In this document: positions 53,181 through 64,000 of the stretch, one piece after another
Position numbering within the stretch: the first letter of the stretch is position 1
How the letters are laid out: each line of letters starts with the position of its first letter
Program-made: the position numbers and the translations under genes
Notes under the pieces: generated by a model
Told to the model about the DNA's origin: nothing
What the model saw: only the letters and a program-made list of their open reading frames with translations
Databases searched by the model: none
Assembly (NCBI GenBank): GCA_019925095.2
Contig: JAHHIN020000030.1
Location: 62,001-126,000, forward strand
From: Dendrolimus kikuchii
Lineage: Eukaryota > Arthropoda > Insecta > Lepidoptera > Lasiocampidae
Direction of reading: 5' to 3'
DNA: 64,000 nucleotides

Positions 53181-53877
53181 AACCTTCAAATGTCCTTCTC
53201 TAACATCGGTTTTTACTGGAGAGACCATTGCTATTTTGGAGGCGGTTAAATTCGTATTGGATAACAAAAATAAATTCAAAAAAGTTATTATTTTCTCAGA
53301 CTCCCTTAGTTGTTTGCAGGCTATTCTACACAGTAACCTCTCAAATGTATCCAAATCTCCCTTAGTTTTCAAAGTCAAAGAAATGTTATTTCACCTATAT
53401 GACCATGTTGAAGTCATACTAGCTTGGATTCCCAGTCATTGCGGTATAAGTGGCAATGAAGTTGTTGACCAACTAGCGAAGGGTGCCATTGTCTCAGGGT
53501 GCCTTGACCACCGCCTTGTTCAGACGCAAGACCTATGCTCCAAAGCCAAAGTTGATTTGACTGAAGACTGGCAATTGAGTTGGTCTAAGACAAGTATGGA
53601 TAGAGGTAGACACTATAAAGACATTCAACCTTTTATACCAAACAAACCCTGGTTCTCTAAATACCGCTCTCTTAGCAAATCAATGATTTCCATAATCTGC
53701 AGACTCCGGTTGGGACACCTATGTTCTACGGTCTATTTAAATATAATTGGTGTACGCAGTACTCCTATTTGTGACTGCGGCACTGAAGAGGGATCGCCAG
53801 ATCATAAATTTTTTAACTGTCCATATATTCTCAGTCTTTGTATGAAATCCTCCCAAAAAAAAATCCGAAGCCCATAA
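53181..53877 (+). pseudogene. LINE RNase H domain and C-terminal region
   Basis: The frame has FTGETIAILEAV (catalytic Glu), IIFSDSLSCLQAI (Asp) and AWIPSHCGISGNEVVDQLAKGA (His and Asp). These are the conserved parts of a LINE RNase H that removes RNA from the hybrid. A C-terminal Cys-His pattern CDCGTEEGSPDHKFFNC follows, typical of I-like and related elements. The N-terminal strand YTEASKSN with its Asp region lies before the SINE-like insertion at about 52780-52850. Confidence 0.85.
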
Positions 53878-54185
53878 ACATAAAATTCCTACTTGTAAAT
53901 ATTCATAATCCTATGGTCCTTAATATAATTTGTAAATATATAAACATGTATAATATTAAATTGTGATGTCCTTTATCTATATGTTCAAGTGCCTATGTAT
54001 GTTATAAATTATATTTCATTTTTTATTATTCTTATGTCTTTCTAGGTGGTGGTTTTTTTATGTGAAGAAGATAATTAAAAAATAATAAAAATAAAAATCA
54101 ATGTAAACTGCCTTTTCCACACTTGACATTGGCAGTAATGGTCGTTGGCTAAACAAACGAACCTATTGCCAAAAAACGAAAGAAA

Positions 54186-54534
54186 GAAGAAGAAAAACAT
54201 CTCAGAAAAATGAAAGAAAGTTTAATAGTTCATAGTTTACATACATAAACAGAAAAAATGAAAATGTCTGCGACGTATAAAATAAACAAACATTTTAGTA
54301 AAAGGAAAATGAACGGAAAAAGTCAGAAGAAAAATTAATATCTCTTGGCTCCTGTCGCAGGCCGACGTGTCTTAGGAGGAGGCACAGGTACATGCTCTTT
54401 TGCTTTTCTATTAGGTACTCATGTTGCTTACCACAGGTGGGTACTTTCTTTATTGTTACCATTTGACCTATGCTATATGTACATGGTAATTGTAACATGT
54501 ATGTCTCCGCAATATCGTAGAGAAGCAGCTGGCT
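54186..54534. other. Unassigned spacer
   Basis: AT-rich, purine-rich sequence followed by a short GC-balanced stretch. I see no recognisable coding or repeat feature. The RTE coding sequence begins abruptly at its end. Confidence 0.5.
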
Positions 54535-55689
54535 ATGGGCCGGAAGGTTTTCTGCGGTTTTGTGGATCTAGAGAAAGCATTTGACAGGGTTGTGCGGAAG
54601 GACCTCTGGGACATATTGCCCGGATATGGGATTAATGGCCAATTGATGCGTGCTGTGCAGTCCACTTACGAGGGCTGTATGGCATGCGTGCGGGTGGAAG
54701 GCAGCCTGTCGCCCTGGTTTGACGTCAATATTGGCGTCCGCCAGGGCTGCGTGCTGTCGGCTTTGCTGTTCATCCTATATCTGGACGATTGTCTCCAGAG
54801 AATAAGATTGATGGATGTTGGGGTGCGGATGAGTGATCTAGTTGTAAGCACCTTGCTTTATGCGGATGATGCCGTGCTTTTAGCCGAATCGCCATCAGAA
54901 CTGCAAACACTAGTCACAATGATGAAAGATGACTGTCAGGCGAGAGGCTTACATTTGAATGCGAAGAAAACAAAGGTTATGGTGTTTGAAAGAGAAGAAA
55001 CCAGAACGAATGCAAGGATAATGGTCGATGATGTTATGCTAGAGCAAGTGAATGAGTTTGTATATCTTGGATGTGCTTTTAGCAGGGATGGAAGGTACAC
55101 CGCTGATATAGAAAGAAGAGTGAATTTGGGGAATAGTGTGAATGGAGCGTTAGGTAAACTTCTAGGCGCTAAGAACCTCAGCCAGAAGGCCCAGCTCGCC
55201 GTACACAACGCGGTACTGGTACCTACGCTCACGTATGGATGCGAGAGTTGGGTATGGAAGAGAGAGCATGAAAGTAGAGTAAACGCGGTCGAGATGCGAG
55301 CACTGCGCAAAATCTGCGGAGTGACGCTCGCGGACCGCGTTCGTAATACCGAAGTAAGAAAGAGAGTTGGTCTGAAAGAGAGTGTCGGGGTGAAGGTAAG
55401 GAAAGGAATGCTCCGGTGGTTCGGGCATGTGGAAAGAATGCATGATGAAAGAATGACTAAACAGATATACAATGCAAAAGTGGATGGATGCAGAAGTCGT
55501 GGAAGGCCACGACACACCTTCCATGATCAAATTGATCGTGTACTAGCAGAAGGTGATGTCAGGAGCCTTAAGAACAGACGAGTGTGCATGACAAGAGTTA
55601 TGAATGTCAAAGAGGCAAGTGAGGTGTGTAAGAATAAGCCTAAATGGCACTCTGTTGTTCGTGCCTACCCCGCAAGGGAGCTGGCGTGA
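54535..55689 (+). CDS. RTE-type LINE reverse transcriptase (5'-truncated, 384 codons open)
   Basis: The frame begins inside reverse transcriptase at motif A (FCGFVDLEKAFDRV). It continues with IGVRQGCVLSALLF (motif B), LLYADDAVLLAES (catalytic) and LGCAFSRDGRYTADI. The RTE C-terminus has TYGCESWVWKR, RALRKICGVT, MLRWFGHVERM and GCRSRGRPRHTFHDQI. The apurinic endonuclease is missing, so this is a truncated but otherwise uninterrupted copy. The first ATG is merely the first in the open frame. It is followed by ATGT repeats (55692-55718), which mark the element end. Confidence 0.92.
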   Translation: MGRKVFCGFVDLEKAFDRVVRKDLWDILPGYGINGQLMRAVQSTYEGCMACVRVEGSLSPWFDVNIGVRQGCVLSALLFILYLDDCLQRIRLMDVGVRMSDLVVSTLLYADDAVLLAESPSELQTLVTMMKDDCQARGLHLNAKKTKVMVFEREETRTNARIMVDDVMLEQVNEFVYLGCAFSRDGRYTADIERRVNLGNSVNGALGKLLGAKNLSQKAQLAVHNAVLVPTLTYGCESWVWKREHESRVNAVEMRALRKICGVTLADRVRNTEVRKRVGLKESVGVKVRKGMLRWFGHVERMHDERMTKQIYNAKVDGCRSRGRPRHTFHDQIDRVLAEGDVRSLKNRRVCMTRVMNVKEASEVCKNKPKWHSVVRAYPARELA

Positions 55690-55735
55690 AGTTATGTATG
55701 TATGTATGTATGTATGTAATTGTAACAATTACCAT

Positions 55736-56906
<1,171 letters not shown>

Positions 56907-56911
56907 CATAT

Positions 56912-57111
56912 TGTGCGGATTGGCACGTAAATATTGAGAATAAAATAGGCTTGCAATTAAATTATTTGTAAACTCACCGCTCGCTCCGTATTCGAATTTT
57001 GAAGATTTTGTAATTGGGTTGGTGGCGCCAATGACACTAATGTCACTTGTCACACGCGACACTGATACGGTGAGCGGTTTATGGTTATTGCAAGCATTAC
57101 AAAACCCTTCA
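56912..57111 (-). repeat. BEL-2 3' LTR
   Basis: A 200-bp direct repeat of 62990-63194 that lacks the ttccg present there. Just inside it is the purine run ggtggggggaa (minus strand), where plus-strand DNA synthesis would start. Confidence 0.95.
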
Positions 57112-57331
57112 TTCCCCCCACCGAAATCCGCCAGGATTTCCCGGTTATAAAACCAAGGACAATGATAGATGTTTGAATAACAAAGTTGAAAATAATTAGC
57201 ATCAAATAACAATAGCTAAATACATTAGAGTAGTGGACTGTATAATAATAATAAAAGTTATCTATCTTAAGCTAGATACTCACACAATTCGGTAATTGCG
57301 TGAGCTTATTAAAACAATTAGATACATAAAA

Positions 57332-58567
57332 TTAGCATGTTTCCTGCTCCAGAGGGAGAGGACTAAGTTTAACGACAGGTCTTATAAATTCGCTTGTTGG
57401 TGTACGAACTTTCACCACACGAATAACACCATCTGGACCGGGAAAGAGCTGCGCGACTCGACCAAGTGGCCAGTGTAAAGGTGGTGCATCGGAGTGGATG
57501 AGAACCATGTCGCCGACATTAATTTTTCGACAACTTTTTTGCCATTTGTAACGTTGTTGAAGCGTGTGTAAATATTCATTCCGCCATAGACTCCAAAACC
57601 GTTGGGAAGCCTGCTGGACTAACTGCCAACGCGACAGTCTGTTAGTAGGTTCATCAGTCAGTACGTACTCTGGAACTGTGAGAAGCTCGCGACCTACTAA
57701 AAAATGACCCGGTGTCAGTACTTGAAATTCGTTAGGATCGCTGGACAAACCAGTTAACGGACGTGAGTTAAGTACGGCCTCGACTCGTGCGAAAAGAGTA
57801 CTCAACTCTTCAAATGTTAATGAGCGATCGCCAATAACGCGTTTTAAATGTTGCTTCGCCGATTTAATACCACTTTCGTATAGCCCGCCAAAATGGCTGC
57901 CAGCTGGTGGATTGTATTTCCAGTTGATTTGACGCGAATTGAAGCCGTCTAACATTTGATTATAGTTTTCATTGTAAAATTGTACTACTTCCGCAAGATG
58001 CTTTCCTGCAGCAATAAAATTTCTGCCGTTGTCCGATACCAATGTGTGACAAAGCCCACGCCTAGCCGTAAACCGGTCGAACGTAGCCAAAAAACACTCC
58101 GCAGTGAGCGCTGAAAGAGCTTCTAGGTGAACGGCACGCGTCGCGCAACAAACAAAAAGACATAAGTAACTCTTATGAACTTTTGCGTTACGCCGGTGAC
58201 TCTCTTTTGTGTAAAATGGCCCACCTATGTCAAGACCCACCGTGTGAAAGGCATGTATGTCTTGGCAACGATATTTAGGTAGGTTGCCCATGATTGGCTG
58301 CAATGTAGTTGGCTTAGCCTTGAAGCATGGAATACACTTAGATATGCATGAACGAATGACACTGCGTGCTAAAATTATCCAGTATTTTTGACTTATCAAA
58401 CTTTGCAGAGTACGCGGACCTACGTGTAAATAAATTTTATGATAATGTTCTATCAATAAATAAGTGAAATGACACTTCTTCGGTAAAAGTAGCGGGTGTT
58501 TTTTTTCCATAGGGTAGATTAGACTCGGCAAGTCTACCCCCCACCCTGAGGAATCCCAGGGGATCAA
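57332..58567 (-). pseudogene. BEL-2 integrase
   Basis: The minus-strand frame carries the HHCC finger (HYHKIYLHVGPRTL, CISKCIPCFKAKP) and the core with VGLDIGGPF, LVSDNGRNFI and FGGLYESGIKSAK (D,D,E). The Pao C-terminal box is HWPLGRVAQLFPGPDGVIRVVKVRT, ending in a PVVKLSPLP motif. Its N-terminal 40 codons overlap the previous pol frame because of a frameshift in a T8 run at about 58499-58506. Confidence 0.92.
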
Positions 58568-60251
58568 TAAAGGGACTTAAATTTTTCAAAGACTTCACAT
58601 TGTTTCCTTTTGATATTGATTCAATTTCATCGGAAAAATGTGCAAGTTGAACACTTTTGACAAGAATGTTATGTGCTTTAGTTAGATTTAAAATAGTAGG
58701 AACACTAGTGTTGCGCAATGATTTAGATGTTCGACAATTATCGATAAATTGCCAACATCGAGCAAACACATTAAGAAGTTTTGAAAACTTTGAATATTTC
58801 TGAATTACATCATTAATATAATTCGAATTCTTATCTTTAGTGTTACAAGCTTGTAGTAATGTTATGTTAGCTTGCTTCACTTCAGGTACATTTACAATTT
58901 TGAATTGTTCAATGTGTTTAATTGGCCAGTAGTCATATGAAGTGTACAACCAGGCTGGTCCATCAAACCATTCCTTCGACGCCATCAACGTCGAAGGAAG
59001 TGCACCTCGAGAACATATATCTGCAGGGTTGAAAGTGCCACTAACGTGGGACCAACTTTCATTTGAAATGGTATCTAATATTTTCGAGATACGAGTAGCA
59101 ACAAACGTTTTAAGATTATAAGTAGGAATGTTTAGCCATCCTAACACCACAGACGAATCTGTAAACAGAAATATATCATGAATCGGGATCTGTTCAAGAA
59201 GAATTGATTTTGTGTATTTTACGAGCTTGGCCAATAAATGCGCAGCCATTAGTTCAAGACGAGGGATACTGACAGTTTTCAAGGGCGCGACTTTGGATTT
59301 AGCTAAAATCAAACTCACTTTGACCTCGCCATCATTATTAAGTGAACGTAAGTAAATAACTGCTGCATATCCTAAGCTGGATGCATCACAGAAACCTACG
59401 ATTTGATATCGTGAATGCTTCTTGATTGTAGCCTGACGATCATGTCTTAAATTGGATAAGAGCGGTAGTTCGGACGCATATGCCAACCATTCCTTCTCTA
59501 GATCAAGGGGAAGTGGTTCATCCCAGCTGAGATTCTTGATCCAAAGCTTCTGCATAAAGGATTTTGCATAAAAAATACATGGTGCAACAAAACCAAGGGG
59601 ATCGAACTGGCGACCAATTTGTGACAAAATGTTTCTTTTCGTAACTTCTCCTCCCAGGGGTACTGTGCGAAAAGAGAAACAGTCTGTATGAGGTTGCCAC
59701 TGGAGACCCAGAACTTTGAGTGACAGTTGATCATCGTCGAACTCAACTGGAGTCTCCCGATGAGACTCTGGTACTGCTGCGAGAACAGAGCTATGGTTAC
59801 TAGCCCACTTTCTTAATACGAAGCCAGCCTTCTCCAGTAGAATGCGAAGATCTGTCTGCAGTCGTAGAGCATCCTCGATATTTGGCTCAGACCATAACAA
59901 GTCATCCATGAAAAATCCACATTTTAAGACCCGAGCAACCAATGGATAGTTGCGTGCTTCGGTGTCTGCTAAGGTGTGCAATACCTTAATTGCCAAGTAG
60001 GGGCTGCTGGCCACACCGTAAGTTACTGTGTTGAGCTCGAAAACCTGAATAGGTTGATCTGTTGAATCTCTCCACAATATGTGTTGATATGGACGCTGCT
60101 CCTTATGAATTAGTATCTGTCGATACATTTTACAAATGTCTGCAGATAGACAAACATCATGCAAACGAAAATTAATTAATATTTTATTAATATCTGCCTG
60201 AAGTTTCGGACCGGGTAAAACAACATCATTTAAAGATTTGTTGTTTTGCAC
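58437..60251 (-). pseudogene. BEL-2 reverse transcriptase and RNase H
   Basis: A 604-codon frame with KSLNDVVLPGPKLQ, LSADICKMYRQI (motif A), YGVASSPYLAIKVL (motif B) and CGFFMDDLLW (catalytic MDD). The RNase H segment has GFCDASSLGYAAVIYLR, LMAAHLLAKLV and FLFTDSSVVLGWL, followed by FNPADICSRGAL. The frame is offset from the preceding piece by one base near 60245 and from integrase near 58500. Confidence 0.93.
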
Positions 60252-60907
60252 GATGCATCAAATACAGTCCGTAACTTTGTGGTGGTACTTGCTGGTTTGA
60301 AAATACAAAAATGTGGAATCAAATATTTTGATGCGACATTTTGTATATTTCCTAAGCGGGTCATGTGACCCAGTGATTCATACTCCGACATAAACGTTTT
60401 GTATTCAGACTTGAGCAGAGGGTCTTTATCAAGTCTCTTCTCTAAATTGATCAACCTACGTATGGCCATCTGTCGAGAATCACCGAGAGCGTGGTCTGAC
60501 TTAAACGGGTACTTGACAGTATACCTTCCGCTTTCATCCCGACTATGATCAGTAGCAAACTGCTCTTCTGCCAATATATCGTCCGGTTTTACCGACTTTT
60601 CTGACGGTATATTCTCAATATCCCAAAAATTCTCCATAACTCGATCAAGACTTACGTTACTGCTCAAGCCACAGAAGGTTTGATCTGTCTTACTGCTGCT
60701 AGCTGTCGCCATTGCAGTGTTCCTTTGTGCTAGCAGGTCTAAGTCTACTGGGCCTGTTATAACGTAGCCAAATATAGATTCAATAGCGACCGGCATCCCC
60801 ATTTGAACAGGCATTATTTTCTTGCCGCTGTAAATGAATGGAAACAGGTCACCAGCTATAAGTAATTCAATGGGTGCCGGCGTATGAAACGGCGGATCAG
60901 CCAACAC
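60230..60907 (-). pseudogene. BEL-2 protease end and start of reverse transcriptase
   Basis: The frame has LLIAGDLFPFIYSGKK (Pao-type region after the protease), the spacer ending RYTVKYPFKS, and the reverse transcriptase start LRTVFDASCKTT. It overlaps the gag-protease frame by 52 bases because of a one-base shift near 60895. Confidence 0.9.
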
Positions 60908-61977
60908 AAGATTTTCACTGTTGGTAAATCGCCAGCAATGTTAGATACGATTACAGCATCAGTTGTCAAAACTGGTGAATTACTGTTACGTGGTTTTAAC
61001 GTACAGGTGGTCATACCAAAATGGTGAACTCGATTACCACCTAGGCCAATGGGCTCGAATGCACATTTGCGACGTGATAAATCTAGCTTTGCTGCACAAC
61101 TTTTAGTTACATAACTGGACATAGCGCCACTGTCGATAAGTGCACGTACGGTGTGGTATTGACCCCAAGCATCTGCGACGTGGACGACCGCGATGCCCAG
61201 CAGAACTGTTTGTTCAGTGGAGCATGTGAGTGCTACTACACTCTCCTTGGACTTAGTCGAGTCTGTGTGGAGAGTAATATGATGCCTTTTTTTGCAGACC
61301 GTACAACTAAATTTGGACGTACAATCCTCCGTGGTGTGATTGTCACGCAAACAATTCTCACACAGACTGAGCTCTTTGACTTTAGCAGTGCGTAACTCAG
61401 GTGTAAGATCGTTGTAGTCAGTGCATCTATATATCGAATGTGGCTTTTGACAATATAAACAAGACAGTTTTGAATCACTCTTTTTTATATTGGCCACAGC
61501 CGAGGTGAACGTGAGCTTGTGAGGGTGAGTTTTGTTACTTTCAGAATATTTTGACATCGCGAGAGGGGGCGATTTGGAAGGGGCTTGCTTGACAGGTCCT
61601 AATGATTTACCTGTTACAGTCTTACACTCCGCCATCTCAATTACGCGCGCCTGTCTCTCAACAAATGCTAATAATTCCGTTATTGTTGGTAAGTTTCCCG
61701 GAGGCACGGATTGTTCAAATGCTCGCCTAGTGACCGGGTCGAGATTACGCAAGGAAATATAAAATAATATAAAACTTGACATGTCGGGTATGTCAAGAAT
61801 TTCTAGAGCCTTGATATTTTCTTGAAAAGTGTTTAAAAATATATTTAAATTGGTAGCCGACTCGCAAACAATCGGTTTGAAGTTATCTAAATAAGCAGTA
61901 GCTAGCGCGCGCTTATTCTCGTAACGCTTCATAAGCACGCTCCACACTATCGCGTAATTATCGGCGTTTACCGGCAT
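60856..61977 (-). pseudogene. BEL-2 gag C-terminal part and protease
   Basis: This continues gag after the TAG at 61978-61980 in the same frame, with NADNYAIVWSVLMKRYENKR. Zinc knuckles follow (CLYCQKPHSIYRC, CENCLRDNHTTEDC, CTVCKKRHHITLH) and then the aspartic protease motif VRALIDSGAMSSYV. Its first Met is not an expected initiation site; the sequence before the stop flows directly into it. Confidence 0.92.
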
Positions 61978-62523
61978 CTATCTCACTATGGATAGCGCTG
62001 GCCCGCTAACACACGAAAGTAAATAGTAATATTTCTCGATATCGCTAATACTAGAATTATCGTGTATAAGACTTTTAAATGTATCACGAAAAGTAGTCCA
62101 GTTTTCTACTTTACCGTCGAATTTAAATAGTTGAATTTCCGGTAATTTAACCCGTCGCTTATTTCCACCATTTTGTTCACTATGTTCGTTTTCCATTTTA
62201 TTTAAACCTTCGTTAAGTTTCAACGTATTCACAACACTTTTTATCGAATAATATAACTCATCAAAAGACTCGATGTCTTTGTACGATGGCACAAATTTCT
62301 TTTTGTATTTTCGTGATATAGAATTTATCTCTGCCACACATCTATCGAATTCTGTACGAATACTACCTAAGTCTTGAACCCTAGCAGAAAATTCGACTTC
62401 TAAAGATGAATTATTTTTAACCGCTTTAGACATTTCATATAAACGTTGAGCGCGAACAAAACACATTTCTTTCATCGTTACAAATGGCTGTAATAGGTCC
62501 TCATATTGTACGTCGTCCATCAT
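61978..62523 (-). pseudogene. BEL-2 gag N-terminal part, ends in TAG
   Basis: 181 codons from the ATG at 62523. An N-terminal helical region is followed by FDGKVENWTTFRDTFKSLIHD, the capsid motif shared with BEL-1. It ends in TAG (61978-61980) while the downstream frame is open for another 373 codons. BEL-1 has a TAA one aligned codon earlier. Whether this is mutation or read-through cannot be told from one copy. Confidence 0.92.
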
Positions 62524-62989
62524 TTTGATTAAGTACTAAAATGGGACTAAGTAACCGTAAGACACAACCGGTATTAACAGATGATGATATTCGGGTGAAG
62601 TTCGTAAACACAAAATATAATTACTTCGATACACAACACTCCAAATGCATAAAGAATGTGACACGAAATTCCTTAATACAATGTTGCAATACTACACTTG
62701 TTTGAAAAATGAACACAAAATGACGGTCGTAATTTAACAAGAAAACAACTATTTATAAATGCAATTAGTACAAATATTGATGAAATACACAAAAAACTCA
62801 CTATTTAGACTGATATTTATAATATTAGATTAATAATTTCAATATAAATTACAATTTAAGAAAATTACCTACCCACATAAAAAGTCGATAAGGTGAAGAT
62901 ATTTTAATTGTTCACAAAACACTTTATTTTGGTTTTAACTTTAAGTATTGATTATATAACTGGGTTATCCTGGCTCGAATAGATCAAAA
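62524..62989 (-). other. BEL-2 5' leader
   Basis: 466 AT-rich bases between the 5' LTR and gag. The plus-strand octamer ggctcgaa (62972-62979) near the LTR is shared with the tRNA-Tyr 3' region used by BEL-1. It suggests a decayed primer-binding site of the same type, with low confidence. Confidence 0.55.
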
Positions 62990-63194
62990 TGTGCGGATTG
63001 GCACGTAAATATTGAGAATAAAATAGGCTTGCAATTAAATTATTTGTAAACTCACCGCTCGCTCCGTATTCGAATTTTGAAGATTTTGTAATTGGGTTGG
63101 TGGCGCCAATGACACTAATGTCACTTGTCACACGCGACACTGATACGTTCCGGTGAGCGGTTTATGGTTATTGCAAGCATAACAAAACCCTTCA
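62990..63194 (-). repeat. BEL-2 5' LTR
   Basis: A 205-bp partner of 56912-57111. Its outer edge is followed by catat (63195-63199), completing the target duplication. Confidence 0.95.
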
Positions 63195-63199
63195 CATAT

Positions 63200-64000
63200 T
63201 ATTAAAAACTTTTTTAATGTAGGTAATTCTAATAGCTACATTTAGGTTATTTACAATTAATATTTACATTCACAGTATACACACAAACTTAAAATTAAAA
63301 TATACAAATGTGAAACATCCTAGAACTTATTTTTTTTTAAATTAAAAACTAAATGTTTTAATATAACTAAAACAAACAATTTTATACATTTTCTCCCTTC
63401 AAATTCCTAATCTCTAAAGGGGTTTGGATAAAAGTGGCTTGATTTTTTAAGTTTGCGGCCAGCGATGACATTTATACAGTAGATAGTATACAGTAATAAA
63501 AACACTTTTTGTTTTAACGTTTTTGTCTAACATACATCGGAGCCGAAATATGTGAAAAAATTGAACCAATTAAAACATACATTATTTTTTATTAGATTTT
63601 GGGTTTTCATGCACAAAACTTTTTAATCTGCCATTTATTCGTTAGTAGTATTAGGGTAATAGTTCACTTTAATTAGATATGTTATATTATTTCAAAAGCC
63701 ATGCACAAAAACATGAATCTTGCAACAAATAACCTTGCATAAAACTGATACCGTAAAACGGGGTCGATAGGCACGTTTCGTAATTTTGGATTCGATTATC
63801 TTTAATTATTTTTATGTCTGAATAAACGCTTACATTATTTTAAAATGAGTCTTATTGTTAATTTTATCATTTTATAATAATTTCATTGGTTTTACTCATG
63901 CATTTAGAAATAGATTGATAAAATATAAAGGGGTTTGTTCGGAGGTTTGCATGATTTTTTTATGAGCGGCCACTTTTTTAGCTATTGCTATTTAATAGTC
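63200..64000. other. AT-rich flank, nothing identified
   Basis: No open frame of interest, no recognised repeat and no RNA gene. It is the target DNA of BEL-2. Confidence 0.6.

Larger units (their letters stand above)
52383..54185 (+). mobile_element. I-type LINE, 3' part with RNase H
   Basis: A degenerate LINE 3' end. An RNase H domain is split by the SINE-like insertion at 52858-53180 and followed by a 3' UTR with A-rich tandem-like sequence (54150-54185). Reverse transcriptase is not recognisable, so the 5' boundary (about 52383) is a guess based on loss of similarity to the previous fragment. A LINE-encoded RNase H places it in the I group. Confidence 0.65.
56912..63194 (-). mobile_element. 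BEL/Pao LTR retrotransposon BEL-2, complete structure
   Basis: LTRs at 56912-57111 and 62990-63194 run TG..CA on the minus strand and differ by a 5-base insertion (ttccg) and little else. They are flanked by the exact 5-bp duplication catat (56907-56911, 63195-63199). Gag, protease, reverse transcriptase, RNase H and integrase occupy 62523-57332. The polypurine tract ggtggggggaa is at 57122-57112. Coding is interrupted by a TAG in gag and frameshifts near 60895, 60245 and 58500. It is clearly a different family from BEL-1. Confidence 0.95.

Overview
This is transposon-saturated insect nuclear DNA, most likely from a moth or butterfly. I see no host gene, tRNA gene, rRNA gene or CRISPR array in 64 kb; almost everything recognisable is a retroelement. 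The lepidopteran call rests on several points: non-LTR 3' ends with an ATCGCT/AGCGAT hairpin followed by TCTA or ATTC repeats, RTE-type tails ending near 'cagcagtgggacat', a repeat carrying 'gtcgtaagaggcgactaa', and BEL/Pao plus Penelope-like elements. A heterochromatic or W-like location is my inference only.

The main architecture is a large inverted duplication. Bases 1-4834 are the near-exact reverse complement of 40900-45733: paired positions sum to 45734 with no indel seen over most of the length. The match resumes between 30940-31224 and 40006-40288. The left arm alone carries about 25 kb of extra DNA, because a Jockey-type LINE at 4835-30939 (minus strand, 12-bp target duplication) has become a landing pad. 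Nested in it, outside to inside, are a gypsy LTR element (7108-27839, TSD gtag), an LTR without a partner (16218-24490, TSD agag), a BEL/Pao element (17299-24443) and a truncated non-LTR tail (about 21482-22070). The gypsy also holds a CR1-group LINE (to 13153) and a 188-bp Penelope-derived fold-back (14348-14535).

The space between the arms (31225-40005) holds a decayed second Jockey copy (31225-36693), a CR1/Daphne-like LINE fragment split by an inverted Penelope-like pair (37224-38652), and an LTR (39616-40076). The right arm ends in a truncated CR1-group LINE running to 46188. Beyond it are an RTE scrap, a CR1-group LINE with an intact 982-residue ORF2 (47620-50568), a 100-bp Penelope fold-back, fragments of CR1- and I-type LINEs with a SINE-like insertion, an RTE element (54535-55718), and a structurally complete but mutated BEL/Pao element (56912-63194, TSD catat).

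The elements work independently; what links them is insertion order, which target duplications and LTR divergence make readable. Three observations deserve priority. A pseudoknot-like 3' domain is shared by Jockey-type and Penelope-like elements. Penelope fold-back insertions all have 12-bp target duplications, and the long one carries a hammerhead-like motif. Two Jockey tails occupy the same nucleotide position in the two arms yet differ more from each other than the arms do.
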